Origin: SAR324 cluster bacterium
GTDB taxonomy: Bacteria; SAR324; NAC60-12
Assembly: GCA_015231825.1 (NCBI GenBank)
Contig: JADGAV010000033.1
Location: forward strand, 1 to 55,252
Direction: 5' to 3'
DNA: 55,252 bases
Shown here: positions 14,734 through 23,594 of the stretch, one piece after another
Layout of the letters: the number at the start of each line of letters is the position of its first letter
How positions within the stretch are numbered: the stretch's first letter is position 1
Translations under genes and position numbers: made by a program
The notes under the pieces: model-generated
What the model was told of the DNA's origin: nothing
What the model saw: the letters and a program-made list of their open reading frames with translations, nothing else
The model's database searches: none

Positions 14734-16150
14734 CGACAACAAACAAACGATCCAGCATCTGGAGGAATTGATCTCCACCTTTGGAGAAACACCGATCTAC
14801 ATTTTAGAACCTGAATTCCTTTTTCAGTTGCTGGAAAGCAAGTCTGTGGATCTGATATTGCTCGATGTTCACATGCCGGGAACGGACGGAGTCTCCATCC
14901 TGAAACAGCTCAAAGCCCACCCTACCTTTCAGTCCATTCCCGTCATCATGTTGACCGGAGATACGGATGAGCAGCTTTTGGAAAACTGTTTTGCCTGTGG
15001 AGCGATTGATTTCATCAATAAACCGATTCATGAGGTTATTTTAAAATCAAGAGTCAAATCTGCCCTTTCGATTCAAGAGCATATTTTGACTTTGAAAAAA
15101 CGGGAAACCAGTCTGAAAGGGGCTCTGAAAATCGCAACAATGGGAACCTGGGAATTGGATTTATCTTCTCAGGAATTGAATTGGTCTCAGGAAATGTATC
15201 CTCTTTTCGGTAAATCCCCGGAATCTTATTCTCCGACTGTTGAAAGTCTTCTTCATTTGATTCACCCCGATGATCAGTCCATGGTTGCCAAATTTTTTAA
15301 AGAATTTCTTGAACCTGGAAAAGTCGAACAGCAGTTGGATTTCCGTATTATTCAACCAGATGAAACCTTTCGGATTGTCCATCAGCAGGCGGAAATCATT
15401 GAGAAAGATGGCAAGCCGCTCCATCTGATTGGAATCACTCAGGACATCACCAACCAGCAGCACACTGTCGCCCTGCAGCAAGCCTATATCCGGCAAAATC
15501 AAATCCGCGAAGAAGAACGGGAACGGCTGGCCAAGGATCTTCATGACGAAGTGATTCAAATTTTCAGCCTGCTCAAATTGAAGCTGAACGCATTCATTCG
15601 GGCAGAGTGCCCCACAGCCGGGCCCGACACTTCCTGTTGGCTGAGAGACAATTTTTCAAGCTGTCGGGAATTGATTCACTCAGGCAATCAGACCCTTCGG
15701 CAAATCGTCAACGATTTGTACCCTTCAATTTTAAAAGATTTGGGCCTGGTTCCTGCTATCCGGTCCCATATCCACGATTTGAATCAGCGCATGGATATGG
15801 AAATTGAACTGCATGCCGGTGCTGAATTTGAAGAATGGCCGCTTGATATTGAATTGGCAGTTTTTCGGGTTGCACAAGAGGCTTTAAACAATGTGGTCAA
15901 ACACGCAAAAACCCAGAAAGCCCAGGTTCTTTTGGGCCAGGGAGACCAGGTATTGTGGCTGCAGGTGGAAGATCAGGGGTGTGGCGCAGACCTGGAAAAA
16001 GTCACAGACGAATCCACTCCCAAAAGTTTCGGGATGTTTTTTATGAAAGATCGGGTCCAGCAACTGGGAGGAAAAATCACGATACATTCCCAGCTGGGCC
16101 AAGGCACTTCCATTTTTTTGGAAATCCCTCAATCGTCTTACACTTCTTAA
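14711..16150 (+). CDS. REC-PAS-HisKA_3 histidine kinase (NarX/NreB-type core)
   Basis: A 479-residue soluble protein that begins with a receiver domain (acceptor D52 in DLILLDVHMPGTDG; conserved Lys in FINKPIH). A PAS domain follows (about residues 135-255, WELDLSSQELNWS...IGITQDIT), then a HisKA_3 dimerisation helix with H278 (RERLAKDLHDEVIQIFS) and an HATPase domain (AVFRVAQEALNNVVKHAKTQKA; GCGADLEK). HisKA_3 kinases normally phosphorylate LuxR-type regulators, and one follows directly after 19 nt. The N-terminal receiver can be read as the input from the upstream hybrid kinase. GAGG sits six bases before the ATG, inside the preceding gene. Confidence 0.92.
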   Translation: MANILIVDDNKQTIQHLEELISTFGETPIYILEPEFLFQLLESKSVDLILLDVHMPGTDGVSILKQLKAHPTFQSIPVIMLTGDTDEQLLENCFACGAIDFINKPIHEVILKSRVKSALSIQEHILTLKKRETSLKGALKIATMGTWELDLSSQELNWSQEMYPLFGKSPESYSPTVESLLHLIHPDDQSMVAKFFKEFLEPGKVEQQLDFRIIQPDETFRIVHQQAEIIEKDGKPLHLIGITQDITNQQHTVALQQAYIRQNQIREEERERLAKDLHDEVIQIFSLLKLKLNAFIRAECPTAGPDTSCWLRDNFSSCRELIHSGNQTLRQIVNDLYPSILKDLGLVPAIRSHIHDLNQRMDMEIELHAGAEFEEWPLDIELAVFRVAQEALNNVVKHAKTQKAQVLLGQGDQVLWLQVEDQGCGADLEKVTDESTPKSFGMFFMKDRVQQLGGKITIHSQLGQGTSIFLEIPQSSYTS

Positions 16151-16169
16151 AGTTTACAAGGAGAAAGCT

Positions 16170-16817
16170 ATGTCTCTACGTCTGGTGATTGCCGACAATC
16201 ACCCAATTATCCGGAGTGGAATCCGGATGCTTTTTCAAGCAGAAGCCGATTTTGAAATTGTTGGAGAAGCTACAGATGGAAAGGAGGCCATTGCTTTGTG
16301 TGAGCAGCTGCTGCCTCACCTGGTACTTTTGGATATATCCATGCCCAATCTCAATGGAATTGAAGCGGCTCGAAAAATTAAAAAAATGATGCCTCAAATA
16401 AAAATCGCCATCTTTTCTTCCTACAACAATCCTGAATACATCACTCATGCCCTGGAAGCTGGAGCATCGGCCTATCTGCTTAAAGACGAAGATATGGACA
16501 AACTGGCGCCGATTCTCAAGTCAGTGGCTGACGGTGATACCTATGTTTCCAAAGAAACAGAAGAAGGAGTGTCCACCTATCGCAAAAATATGCAGGAGCA
16601 TGAATCAATTGCCAATCTCTTAACGGGACGAGAAAAAGAAATTCTGCAGCTTATAGTTAATGGACAATCCACTAAGGAAATCGCTTTTGACCTTAAAATA
16701 AGTGCGCGTACTGCAGAAACCCACAAGTACAATATCATGCAAAAACTGAAAACCCATGATATCGCCACCCTGGTCCGCTTTGCCATTACCCACCAACTGA
16801 TCAAAGCCAGACCCTAA
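16170..16817 (+). CDS. NarL/FixJ-family response regulator
   Basis: A 215-residue DNA-binding regulator. The receiver domain (residues 1-120) has the acidic pocket D9, acceptor D55 (VLLDISMPNLNG) and Lys (YLLKDED). A LuxR-type helix-turn-helix follows (about 150-207, LTGREKEILQLIVNGQSTKEIAFDLKIS region). AAGGAG lies seven bases before the ATG. It is the only LuxR-type regulator in the window and directly follows its HisKA_3 kinase. It is therefore the best candidate to bind the six-copy dyad: both half sites, TATCCGN and TACGTAN, resemble the heptamers recognised by NarL-like regulators. Its stop codon overlaps by 4 nt with that of the convergent gene. Confidence 0.93.
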   Translation: MSLRLVIADNHPIIRSGIRMLFQAEADFEIVGEATDGKEAIALCEQLLPHLVLLDISMPNLNGIEAARKIKKMMPQIKIAIFSSYNNPEYITHALEAGASAYLLKDEDMDKLAPILKSVADGDTYVSKETEEGVSTYRKNMQEHESIANLLTGREKEILQLIVNGQSTKEIAFDLKISARTAETHKYNIMQKLKTHDIATLVRFAITHQLIKARP

Positions 16818-17878
16818 GGACTACTTTTCAGGTCCGTTAAAAAACAGCTCCACGACGTCTGGCACGGATTTCCTTTGGCAAAATAGAGAGAACCTCTTGA
16901 ACAAAGATAGATTCCTGAAGAAATCGTCCCTGAGCTCTCTTTTTCTGCATGGCGGCAGAGGTTTGCCCGTTCGGAATGGGTGGAGAGTATTTTTTGGGCC
17001 TTTTTCAAAGAGACAGGGAAAAGACTTGCGATCTGTTCTTTCAGAAAAGCAAGGCGCTGGGAGGATTCTTGCAGGTGCTCCGGAGATGAAATTTGATGAA
17101 TGGATAGATCGGGCGAAAGAAAATGATTTGTGCGGGCAATCCAGGGGCTCGATTTTTCAGCAGCAATTGAGGAATGGCCCAGTTCGACAGCAGCGAGAGT
17201 ACCCTGAGCATCTGCCAAAATCAGAGACCCTCCTCCGGCATGCTTGAAACATTTGATCTCTTCCAGAGCTTCAGCAACCGAATCACAGCGGCTTAACAGA
17301 TGCGGCATCAGGAAATAGCGCAAGATACCGATTCCCAAATCCGTGGTCCCGATATTGGTATCGACCAGACAAAAGCCGTTGGAATTTATTCCGCTGGAAA
17401 ATGCAGAAGGTGCTCCCAGACTTCCCACACAAAGAATCGTTCGCCCTTTCCAGGCAGGATCACTGTGAAGCCAGACACGCTGCAGTTCCAGATGAGTCCC
17501 CTGAAAATCTCTATTTTTTCCCACAAGTGCTCCAAATTCGGGATGCACCGCCGCCCATGAACTGCAGCCATCCAGGCCTTCCAGAACACGAAAATGAAGG
17601 GACAGAAAAAGATCATGCCAGCCCAATTCAAATCCCTCTGCTATCCCCCGGATTTCTGCAAGAAGTTCAGGAACGTGCTGCTCTGTGAATTCCAGTTGCT
17701 TTTGAAGATGTTTTGTAATTTTTTGACGGCGTGGACTTTTTTCAACCCGGCGCACGCGTTCTTCAACTTCCTGTCTGATGACAGTCCCGGATTCCGGCGC
17801 AACCGCGGCCTGCCTTTTTCCCCGGAAAAAGGCATCACCTTCCATGCGTTCAAAAAATGACTGTTTGGGCTCATTCAT
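16814..17878 (-). CDS. C45-type N-terminal-nucleophile acyltransferase/amidase
   Basis: A 354-residue protein of the isopenicillin-N acyltransferase (peptidase C45) family. The predicted nucleophile is C105 in LDGCSSWAA, which becomes N-terminal after self-cleavage of the Gly-Cys bond; GKNRDFQ downstream carries the family's Asn-Arg-Asp motif, and SLGAPSAFSSGINSNGFCL is the oxyanion/core strand. Such enzymes hydrolyse or transfer acyl groups on amide-linked or peptide-like compounds. It is the last gene of the peptide-importer operon, overlapping the preceding ATPase gene by 8 nt, so an imported peptide or acyl-peptide is the likely substrate. The exact substrate cannot be read from the sequence. 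Confidence 0.82.
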   Translation of the reverse strand: MNEPKQSFFERMEGDAFFRGKRQAAVAPESGTVIRQEVEERVRRVEKSPRRQKITKHLQKQLEFTEQHVPELLAEIRGIAEGFELGWHDLFLSLHFRVLEGLDGCSSWAAVHPEFGALVGKNRDFQGTHLELQRVWLHSDPAWKGRTILCVGSLGAPSAFSSGINSNGFCLVDTNIGTTDLGIGILRYFLMPHLLSRCDSVAEALEEIKCFKHAGGGSLILADAQGTLAAVELGHSSIAAEKSSPWIARTNHFLSPDLSIHQISSPEHLQESSQRLAFLKEQIASLFPVSLKKAQKILSTHSERANLCRHAEKESSGTISSGIYLCSRGSLYFAKGNPCQTSWSCFLTDLKSSP

Positions 17879-18866
17879 TTTTTTGCTCTGAAAAAAGAAA
17901 ACATTTTACAAAATGTCCGTTTTTTTCGGTCAGCTGTTCTGGAGCAATTTGAGAACATTGTTCGATCACATGCGGACAGCGCGTATGAAATTTACATCCG
18001 CTCGGCGGGTTGAGAGGAGAAGGAAGATCACCCTTCAATACGATCCTGGGCGGGCGTTCCAGATGGTCCACTCTCGGAATTGCTTCCAGCAGCGCTTGAG
18101 TATAAGGGTGCTTTGGATTTGACAAAAGACTTTTTGTCGGACCTTGTTCCACAATCTCTCCCAAATACATAACAGCAATACGGTCACTCAAATAGCCGAC
18201 TACCGAGATATCATGTGAAATCAGCAAATAGGTCAGGGAGAACTCCTTCCTTAAATCCTCCAAAAGCCGAATAACCTGGGCTTGTATGGAGACATCGAGG
18301 GCCGAGACAGGCTCGTCACAGACGATGAAATCAGGATTTGTGACCAACGCGCGGGCAATCCCGATTCGCTGCCGCTGACCTCCGGAAAATTGATGCGGAT
18401 AACGCTGCAGTTGAGCCGTGTTCAATCCGACACGCGCTGCGATTTCCCTGACTCGGGCCTGCAGTTCACTTTGGGGGAGTGATTCATGAATCTTCAGGGG
18501 AAGGCTAATAATTTCCTCAACAGACATCCGCGGGTTTAGGGAAGCGTATGGGTCCTGAAAGATGATCTGCATCCGTTTCCGCAGGTTCTTCATCTGGTTG
18601 AAGGAAAGATGGGTGATCTCCTGTTCATCAAAAAATACCTGTCCGGAGGTTGGTTCATGAAGTCTCAGCAGAGTGCGACCCAGAGTGCTTTTTCCGCAAC
18701 CGCTTTCGCCAATCAATCCGAGGGTTTCCCCACGGCCGATGTGCAGATCAATGTGATTGACCGCCTGAACTGCAGATGCCCTGCTTTTCAGTTGTTTCAG
18801 CCAGGAATGCCTGGAGTAGTAATGCTTGGTTAACGCTTTGGTTTCTGCAAGAATGGGCCGATTCAT
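17871..18866 (-). CDS. Oligopeptide/dipeptide ABC transporter ATPase (OppF/DppF type)
   Basis: An ATP-hydrolysing subunit of about 331 residues: Walker A GESGCGKST, Q-loop IIFQDPYASLNP, signature SGGQRQR, Walker B FIVCDEP and switch His in LISHD. The C-terminal oligopeptide extension has the Cys motif GCKFHTRCP...QCSQI, which in this family can bind an Fe-S cluster. The open frame runs on to 18950, but the ATG at 18864-18866 overlaps the upstream stop (ATGA), the usual translational-coupling arrangement, and starts the family-typical sequence. It pairs with the other ATPase to power the permease heterodimer. Confidence 0.9.
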   Translation of the reverse strand: MNRPILAETKALTKHYYSRHSWLKQLKSRASAVQAVNHIDLHIGRGETLGLIGESGCGKSTLGRTLLRLHEPTSGQVFFDEQEITHLSFNQMKNLRKRMQIIFQDPYASLNPRMSVEEIISLPLKIHESLPQSELQARVREIAARVGLNTAQLQRYPHQFSGGQRQRIGIARALVTNPDFIVCDEPVSALDVSIQAQVIRLLEDLRKEFSLTYLLISHDISVVGYLSDRIAVMYLGEIVEQGPTKSLLSNPKHPYTQALLEAIPRVDHLERPPRIVLKGDLPSPLNPPSGCKFHTRCPHVIEQCSQIAPEQLTEKNGHFVKCFLFSEQKNE

Positions 18867-19864
18867 GATTTTTCCGGAGATAGGCTGGAAAAAAGGCAGC
18901 GGCTCTTTCGCTGCGGCGAAAGGGAGCGCAGCTCTACGATCTGCCGGCATTGATCCGTTGCCTGCTCACAACGGGGATAAAATCGGCAATACTGCGGAAG
19001 ATTCGAAACATCAGGAATTTGCCCGGGAATCGGATGAATGGCCTGATCCAGATTGGAAAGGTCTGGAATTGACCGGAGCAAACCCCGGGTATATGGATGT
19101 TCAGGAGAACGGATAATATCTTTGGTGTTCCCTGTTTCTACTATCTGACCTGCATACATGACAGCAACTCGATCGGTGTATTCAGCAACAACACCCAGAT
19201 CGTGGGTAATGATCACCACCGCCATGTCCAGTTTTTTTCGTAAATCAGCAATCAGACTGAGCACCTGTGCCTGAATGGTCACATCCAAAGCAGTAGTTGG
19301 CTCGTCTGCAATGAGTAATTTGGGTTTGCAGGAAAGAGCAATGGCGATCATGATTCTCTGGCGCATTCCTCCCGAAAACTGGTGAGGGTAATCGTCCAGC
19401 CGACTTTCTGAATCCGGAATGCCCACCATCCGCATCATTTCAACAATATAGTCCTGTACCGCTTTTTTTCCTTTCTGGAACAGGGATCGGTCATGTATTT
19501 TAAGTACTTCTCTAATTTGTTCGCCTACCTTGATTGAAGGGTTTAAAGCCGTTAATGCATCCTGAAGTGTGAGAGCAATTTCCTTTCCCCGAAGCTTACG
19601 GAGCTGGCGTTCACTGGCCTGAGTCAGCTCTATCCCATTGAATTCGATGCGCCCTGAAGCAATGCGGCCGGGTTTTCTGATCAACCCAGCAACACTTTTA
19701 AAAGTGACACTTTTGCCGGATCCGGATTCACCAACAACGCCCAGACATTCTCCCTGAAACACATCGAGATCAACACCATCGACCGCCTTGACCAGTCCAT
19801 GAACCGTATCAAAATTGATCCGCAAGTCTCTAATTTTCAGCAATTGTGGTGTTCCGTCCATCAT
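18863..19864 (-). CDS. Oligopeptide/dipeptide ABC transporter ATPase (OppD/DppD type)
   Basis: The second nucleotide-binding subunit, about 333 residues: Walker [22 protein letters not shown]-loop, SGGMRQR signature, [12 protein letters not shown]alker B, and the C-terminal [15 protein letters not shown] motif of peptide-transport ATPases. GMRQR in place of GQRQR is typical of the D subunit. The frame opens at a TTG at 19876, but the ATG at 19864 has GAG seven bases upstream. The gene follows the DppC-type permease gene with almost no gap. Confidence 0.9.
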   Translation of the reverse strand: MMDGTPQLLKIRDLRINFDTVHGLVKAVDGVDLDVFQGECLGVVGESGSGKSVTFKSVAGLIRKPGRIASGRIEFNGIELTQASERQLRKLRGKEIALTLQDALTALNPSIKVGEQIREVLKIHDRSLFQKGKKAVQDYIVEMMRMVGIPDSESRLDDYPHQFSGGMRQRIMIAIALSCKPKLLIADEPTTALDVTIQAQVLSLIADLRKKLDMAVVIITHDLGVVAEYTDRVAVMYAGQIVETGNTKDIIRSPEHPYTRGLLRSIPDLSNLDQAIHPIPGQIPDVSNLPQYCRFYPRCEQATDQCRQIVELRSLSPQRKSRCLFSSLSPEKS

Positions 19865-19872
19865 TTCAATTC

Positions 19873-20838
19873 TCAAGTTTCAGAAAATCTCGGATCGAAT
19901 GCGTCTCTCAATCCCTGACTCGCAATATTGATGCAAAGCACTAAAACTAAAATCGCTAATCCAGGAAAGGTGCTGACCCACCAGGCTTCCAGCATAAATT
20001 CACGCCCCGAAGCCACCATATTTCCCCATGAAGCCGTCGGAGGCTGAACCCCCAAACCAAGAAATGAAAGACTGGATTCTAAAATGATCACGGTGGCCAT
20101 ACGTGTGGTTGCGACAACCAGAACCGGAGAAAAAATATTAGGTAGAATTTCACGAAACATAATATGAAAATGGCTCGCCCCCAATGCTTTGGCAGCCTCG
20201 ATGTATTCAATTTCCTTTGCTGCTATGGTCTCTCCGCGCACCACCCGGCAGGGAATCACCCATTCCTTATAAACCAGCGCCAAAATAATATTCTCGAAAC
20301 TTGGCCCAAGCACTGCCATCAGTCCGATTGCGAAAATTAAATAGGGAAATCCCAGCAGGATGTCCACGATGGTCGAAATGATTTTGTCAGTGGTCCCGCG
20401 CAGATAACCGGCTAAAAGTCCTGTGATCATACCAGTCCCTGTGGCAATCACAATCACTGCCAGTCCAATAGAAATCGATATTCGAGTGCCATAAATAATC
20501 CTGGACAGTATGTCTCTACCCAGAGAATCATTTCCAAAAGGATGAACCCAACTGCCATTATCCAACCAGGCCGGTGGATTGAGTCGGGTCATCAAATTGG
20601 TCTTATTTGGATCGTGCGGAGCGATCCAGGGAGCAAAAATCGCCAGCAGAACAAAGACCAGGACCAGGATACTGGCTAAAACTGCAAAATGGTTTGACAG
20701 AAATTGTTTCCAGTTTGCACGGAACAGGGAAATACTTTCATCCTTGTGCACTTCCTGATTTTGCATGTCGGTATGAGGTGGGAGGGACGCATCCATGAGC
20801 TTCGCTGCTAGTGTACGTTGAATGAGCGCCAAAGGCAC
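19873..20838 (-). CDS. Peptide ABC transporter permease (DppC type)
   Basis: A 321-residue inner-membrane permease with an N-terminal span (about residues 50-72, FAVLASILVLVFVLLAIFA), the DppC-type periplasmic loop (APHDPN...HPFGNDSLGRDILSRIIYG) and five further spans. The EAA loop that docks the ATPases is visible (EYIEAAKALGASHFHIMFREILPN). The start is uncertain: the frame begins with GTG at 20838, but ATG codons at residues 15 and 25 are possible because the first 40 residues are hydrophilic and poorly conserved. Confidence 0.9.
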   Translation of the reverse strand: MPLALIQRTLAAKLMDASLPPHTDMQNQEVHKDESISLFRANWKQFLSNHFAVLASILVLVFVLLAIFAPWIAPHDPNKTNLMTRLNPPAWLDNGSWVHPFGNDSLGRDILSRIIYGTRISISIGLAVIVIATGTGMITGLLAGYLRGTTDKIISTIVDILLGFPYLIFAIGLMAVLGPSFENIILALVYKEWVIPCRVVRGETIAAKEIEYIEAAKALGASHFHIMFREILPNIFSPVLVVATTRMATVIILESSLSFLGLGVQPPTASWGNMVASGREFMLEAWWVSTFPGLAILVLVLCINIASQGLRDAFDPRFSET

Positions 20839-20858
20839 ATTTTTACCCGTCTTTGACT

Positions 20859-21860
20859 TTACATCCGTACCCGGGGATTGAGGACGGAGTACAAAAGATC
20901 TGCAATAAAATTCAAAAGAACATAGGTACTTGCATAAATTAGAGTCGCGGTTTGCACGAGCGGGTAGTTGCGCGCGAAAATTGCTTCGACAACCAGACTG
21001 CCGAGTCCAGGCCAGCCAAAAACTGTTTCGACAATCATATTTCCTCCCAGCAGAGATCCTGTTTCCAGGGCGGCTACAGTGACCGTGGGAATCAACGCGT
21101 TTTTTAAACCATGAACAAACAAAACGCGTCTTCGTGATAGTCCTTTTGATTCAGCAAATAATACATAATCCTGCTTGAGCACTTCCAGCATGGAAGAACG
21201 AGTGACCCGCATCAGCATGGCAGCCATTCCCAAGCCCAGTGTGATTGCCGGCATCAGTATGTGCTGAAGAGCATTCAAAAAACTATCAAAGCGTCCAGCA
21301 AGAATCGTATCGATCAGCAGTAATCCTGTCACTTGAGAGACGTTGAATTCATAATCAAGACGTCCAGCAACGGGTAGCCACTTTAAGTTGACCGCAAATA
21401 AGATCAGCAGGAGGATGCCGAACCAGAATCCGGGCATGGAAACGCCTAAAAGCGCGCTGACAGTCGAGAGTTTGTCAAGAAATTTTCCCTTCTTGACGGC
21501 TGCCAGAACGCCTAGAGGAATCGAAATTCCCATTGCCAGCAGCATGGCCACCAAAGTCAGTTCAATGGTCGCCGGCAACCGTTCCCCGATGACTTCGCTC
21601 ACCGGGCGTCGATGGAAAAAACTGATTCCGAAATTGCCTCTGGCTGCGTTCCACAGAAACTGGGTGAATCTCTGGTGTACAGGGAGATCCAATCCCATGT
21701 CATGTCGAAGCAACCGTTCCTGCTCTTCCGTCACGAACTGATCCCCCAGCATGATATCCACTGGATCGCCTGGAGTCAGAGCGGTCATGATAAAGACCAG
21801 CAAGCTGACTCCCAACAGCACCGGAACAAGATGGGAGACTCTTTTTATCAGATTTTCCAT
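20859..21860 (-). CDS. Peptide ABC transporter permease (DppB type)
   Basis: A 333-residue permease with the classic N-terminal span (RVSHLVPVLLGVSLLVFIMTALTPGDP), the DppB-type ALTPGDPVDIMLG loop, about six membrane spans in total, and an EAA-like loop (DYVLFAESKGLSRRRVLFVHGLKNALIP). It lies between the binding protein gene and the DppC-type gene with short gaps (28 and 20 nt). It forms the membrane channel together with the DppC-type subunit. Confidence 0.92.
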   Translation of the reverse strand: MENLIKRVSHLVPVLLGVSLLVFIMTALTPGDPVDIMLGDQFVTEEQERLLRHDMGLDLPVHQRFTQFLWNAARGNFGISFFHRRPVSEVIGERLPATIELTLVAMLLAMGISIPLGVLAAVKKGKFLDKLSTVSALLGVSMPGFWFGILLLILFAVNLKWLPVAGRLDYEFNVSQVTGLLLIDTILAGRFDSFLNALQHILMPAITLGLGMAAMLMRVTRSSMLEVLKQDYVLFAESKGLSRRRVLFVHGLKNALIPTVTVAALETGSLLGGNMIVETVFGWPGLGSLVVEAIFARNYPLVQTATLIYASTYVLLNFIADLLYSVLNPRVRM

Positions 21861-21888
21861 GACAAATTCAACTCAGCCCGAGGGTCTT

Positions 21889-23412
21889 TCAATTGATCGC
21901 TGCATCATGCAGATTGATGCGGCCATCCGGACTGGGAACCCAGCCTGAGAGCCGTTTGCTGACCCCATAAACTTCCTGAGGGAGCCAGAGAAAAAGCAAA
22001 GCCGCTTCACGGTTTATAATGGATTCTGCAGTTTGATAGTAAGCCGCACGTTTTTCACGATTCGGCTCAATATTGGCGGCATCAATCAGCTCATCAATTT
22101 TAGCATTGGAGTACTTTCCATAGTTTCCGCGCGCTTTCGTTCGCAATTTCGGCACCAGCAGCCCCACGGGGTCCAAAGAACCATTTCCCCAACTGGACAA
22201 CCACATATCACGTTGATTGTCCTCCGCCAGCCATTTGGCTTTCAAAACAGAACTTTCCCATACCTGAACTTTAGCATTGATACCAACTGGAGCAAGAAAA
22301 GAAACGACCGCCTCGGCAAGATCTTTATAGGCTCCTACCGTATCCAGAGTCATTGAGAAACCGTCGGGATAACCAGCCTGCCTGAGCAGACTTTTGGCTT
22401 TTTCCGGATCGTAGGAATATTCCGGCAAAGTCGGATTGTGACCAAAGGCATTGGGACTGAGAATTCCATTGAGTCGAGTTGCACGATTGCCCAGGATTTT
22501 TTCAATGATGAGATTCACATCCACGGCATGATTGATGGCCTGGCGCACCAGTAGATTATTGAAAGGGGCTTTTTGATGATTGAAATCGGAGAAAAAGCTC
22601 CGCGTTCCGTTGACCGTCAATACTTTGGCATTGGAGCTTTGATTGACTTGGCTGATGCTGTGAACGGGTAAATCATTTATGATGTCAACGTTTCCAGAAA
22701 GCAGGGCGGCCACTCTGGATGCATTTTCCGGAATAATTTTCCAGATGAGGCGATCCACCTGGGCTGCTCCCACCGGTTCCAGATCTGCAGCACCGCCATA
22801 GTAGTCATTGAAACGTTCCATTACAATTTGACTTCCCCGGTCCCATTGTACCAGTTTGAAGGGACCGTTCCCGTTGGCCTGAGTGGACATCCCTTTGACC
22901 CCTACTTTTTCGGCAAACTTTTTGGAAACGATTTCATGCCAGGGCAGAAAAGCAGGCAGGATCGGCCAGGGTTCGCTCAGAATCATATGAACCTTGTAAG
23001 GATCGATCACTTTGACTTCTTTCAATGTACCCAGCAGACTTTTGCGGGGACTCGTCTGACCTTCCAGGGCACCTTCGTTAATCACCCGTTCAAGAGAAAA
23101 TTTGATATCATCTGCGGTCATTTCGTCACCACTATGAAATTTAACACCTTGACGGAGTTTAAATTCGTAAGTCAAGGAATCCAGCTGCTGCCAGCTTTCG
23201 GCTAATTCCGGTACAATTTTCATATCGGAACTGCGCGTTAAAACTCCATCAAACATATTTCTGATGATGGTTTCTGTCGTCCTTTCACGATGATTTGCAG
23301 GATCCAGTGATAGGGCATCTGCAGTATAACCAATTCTGATTTCACTCGCAAAAGCGGCAATACTGAACCAGCAGAGACTCGCTAAAACCAGGAAAATTAT
23401 TTTTTTTTGCAT
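21889..23412 (-). CDS. Peptide ABC transporter substrate-binding protein (SBP family 5)
   Basis: A 507-residue periplasmic binding protein. A signal peptide (MQKKIIFLVLASLCWFSIAAFA) is followed by the family-5 core: YTADALSLDPANH, the PELAESWQ...YEFKLRQGVKFHSGDEMTADDIKFSLER signature, and the C-terminal lobe. AAGGAG lies six bases before the ATG at 23412, whereas the open frame starts at 23490 with a non-signal extension, so I use 23412. It captures peptides or similar solutes for the transporter encoded downstream. First gene of a six-gene operon; a 19-bp near-perfect palindrome (23495-23513) about 80 nt upstream may be an operator. Confidence 0.93.
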   Translation of the reverse strand: MQKKIIFLVLASLCWFSIAAFASEIRIGYTADALSLDPANHRERTTETIIRNMFDGVLTRSSDMKIVPELAESWQQLDSLTYEFKLRQGVKFHSGDEMTADDIKFSLERVINEGALEGQTSPRKSLLGTLKEVKVIDPYKVHMILSEPWPILPAFLPWHEIVSKKFAEKVGVKGMSTQANGNGPFKLVQWDRGSQIVMERFNDYYGGAADLEPVGAAQVDRLIWKIIPENASRVAALLSGNVDIINDLPVHSISQVNQSSNAKVLTVNGTRSFFSDFNHQKAPFNNLLVRQAINHAVDVNLIIEKILGNRATRLNGILSPNAFGHNPTLPEYSYDPEKAKSLLRQAGYPDGFSMTLDTVGAYKDLAEAVVSFLAPVGINAKVQVWESSVLKAKWLAEDNQRDMWLSSWGNGSLDPVGLLVPKLRTKARGNYGKYSNAKIDELIDAANIEPNREKRAAYYQTAESIINREAALLFLWLPQEVYGVSKRLSGWVPSPDGRINLHDAAIN

Positions 23413-23519
23413 TCTTTTCTCCTTTTTCTTTATTAAATAAAATATGAAACGGCCGATTCCGGAAATGACTCCGGGAAATTGCCCTTCCACTCGGTTTCTG
23501 GAAATTCCAGAAATGAAAA

Positions 23520-23563
23520 AGGTCCGTATGCTTGAAAAATCTTAAAAGAGCATCCCGGGACCT
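23520..23563 (-). terminator. Terminator downstream of the LysR gene
   Basis: On the minus strand a two-part stem (AGGTCC/GGACCT and ATGCT/AGCAT, with a small internal loop) is followed by five T residues. It would separate the LysR-containing transcript from the transporter operon that follows in the same direction. Confidence 0.6.
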
Positions 23564-23594
23564 CAACGGTTTTTAAAGTACGGGATTCAAATTA

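Noticed and set aside
16170..17878. Frame conflict where two convergent genes overlap
   Set aside because: The overlap is only the 4-bp CTAA shared by both stop codons; both proteins are complete.
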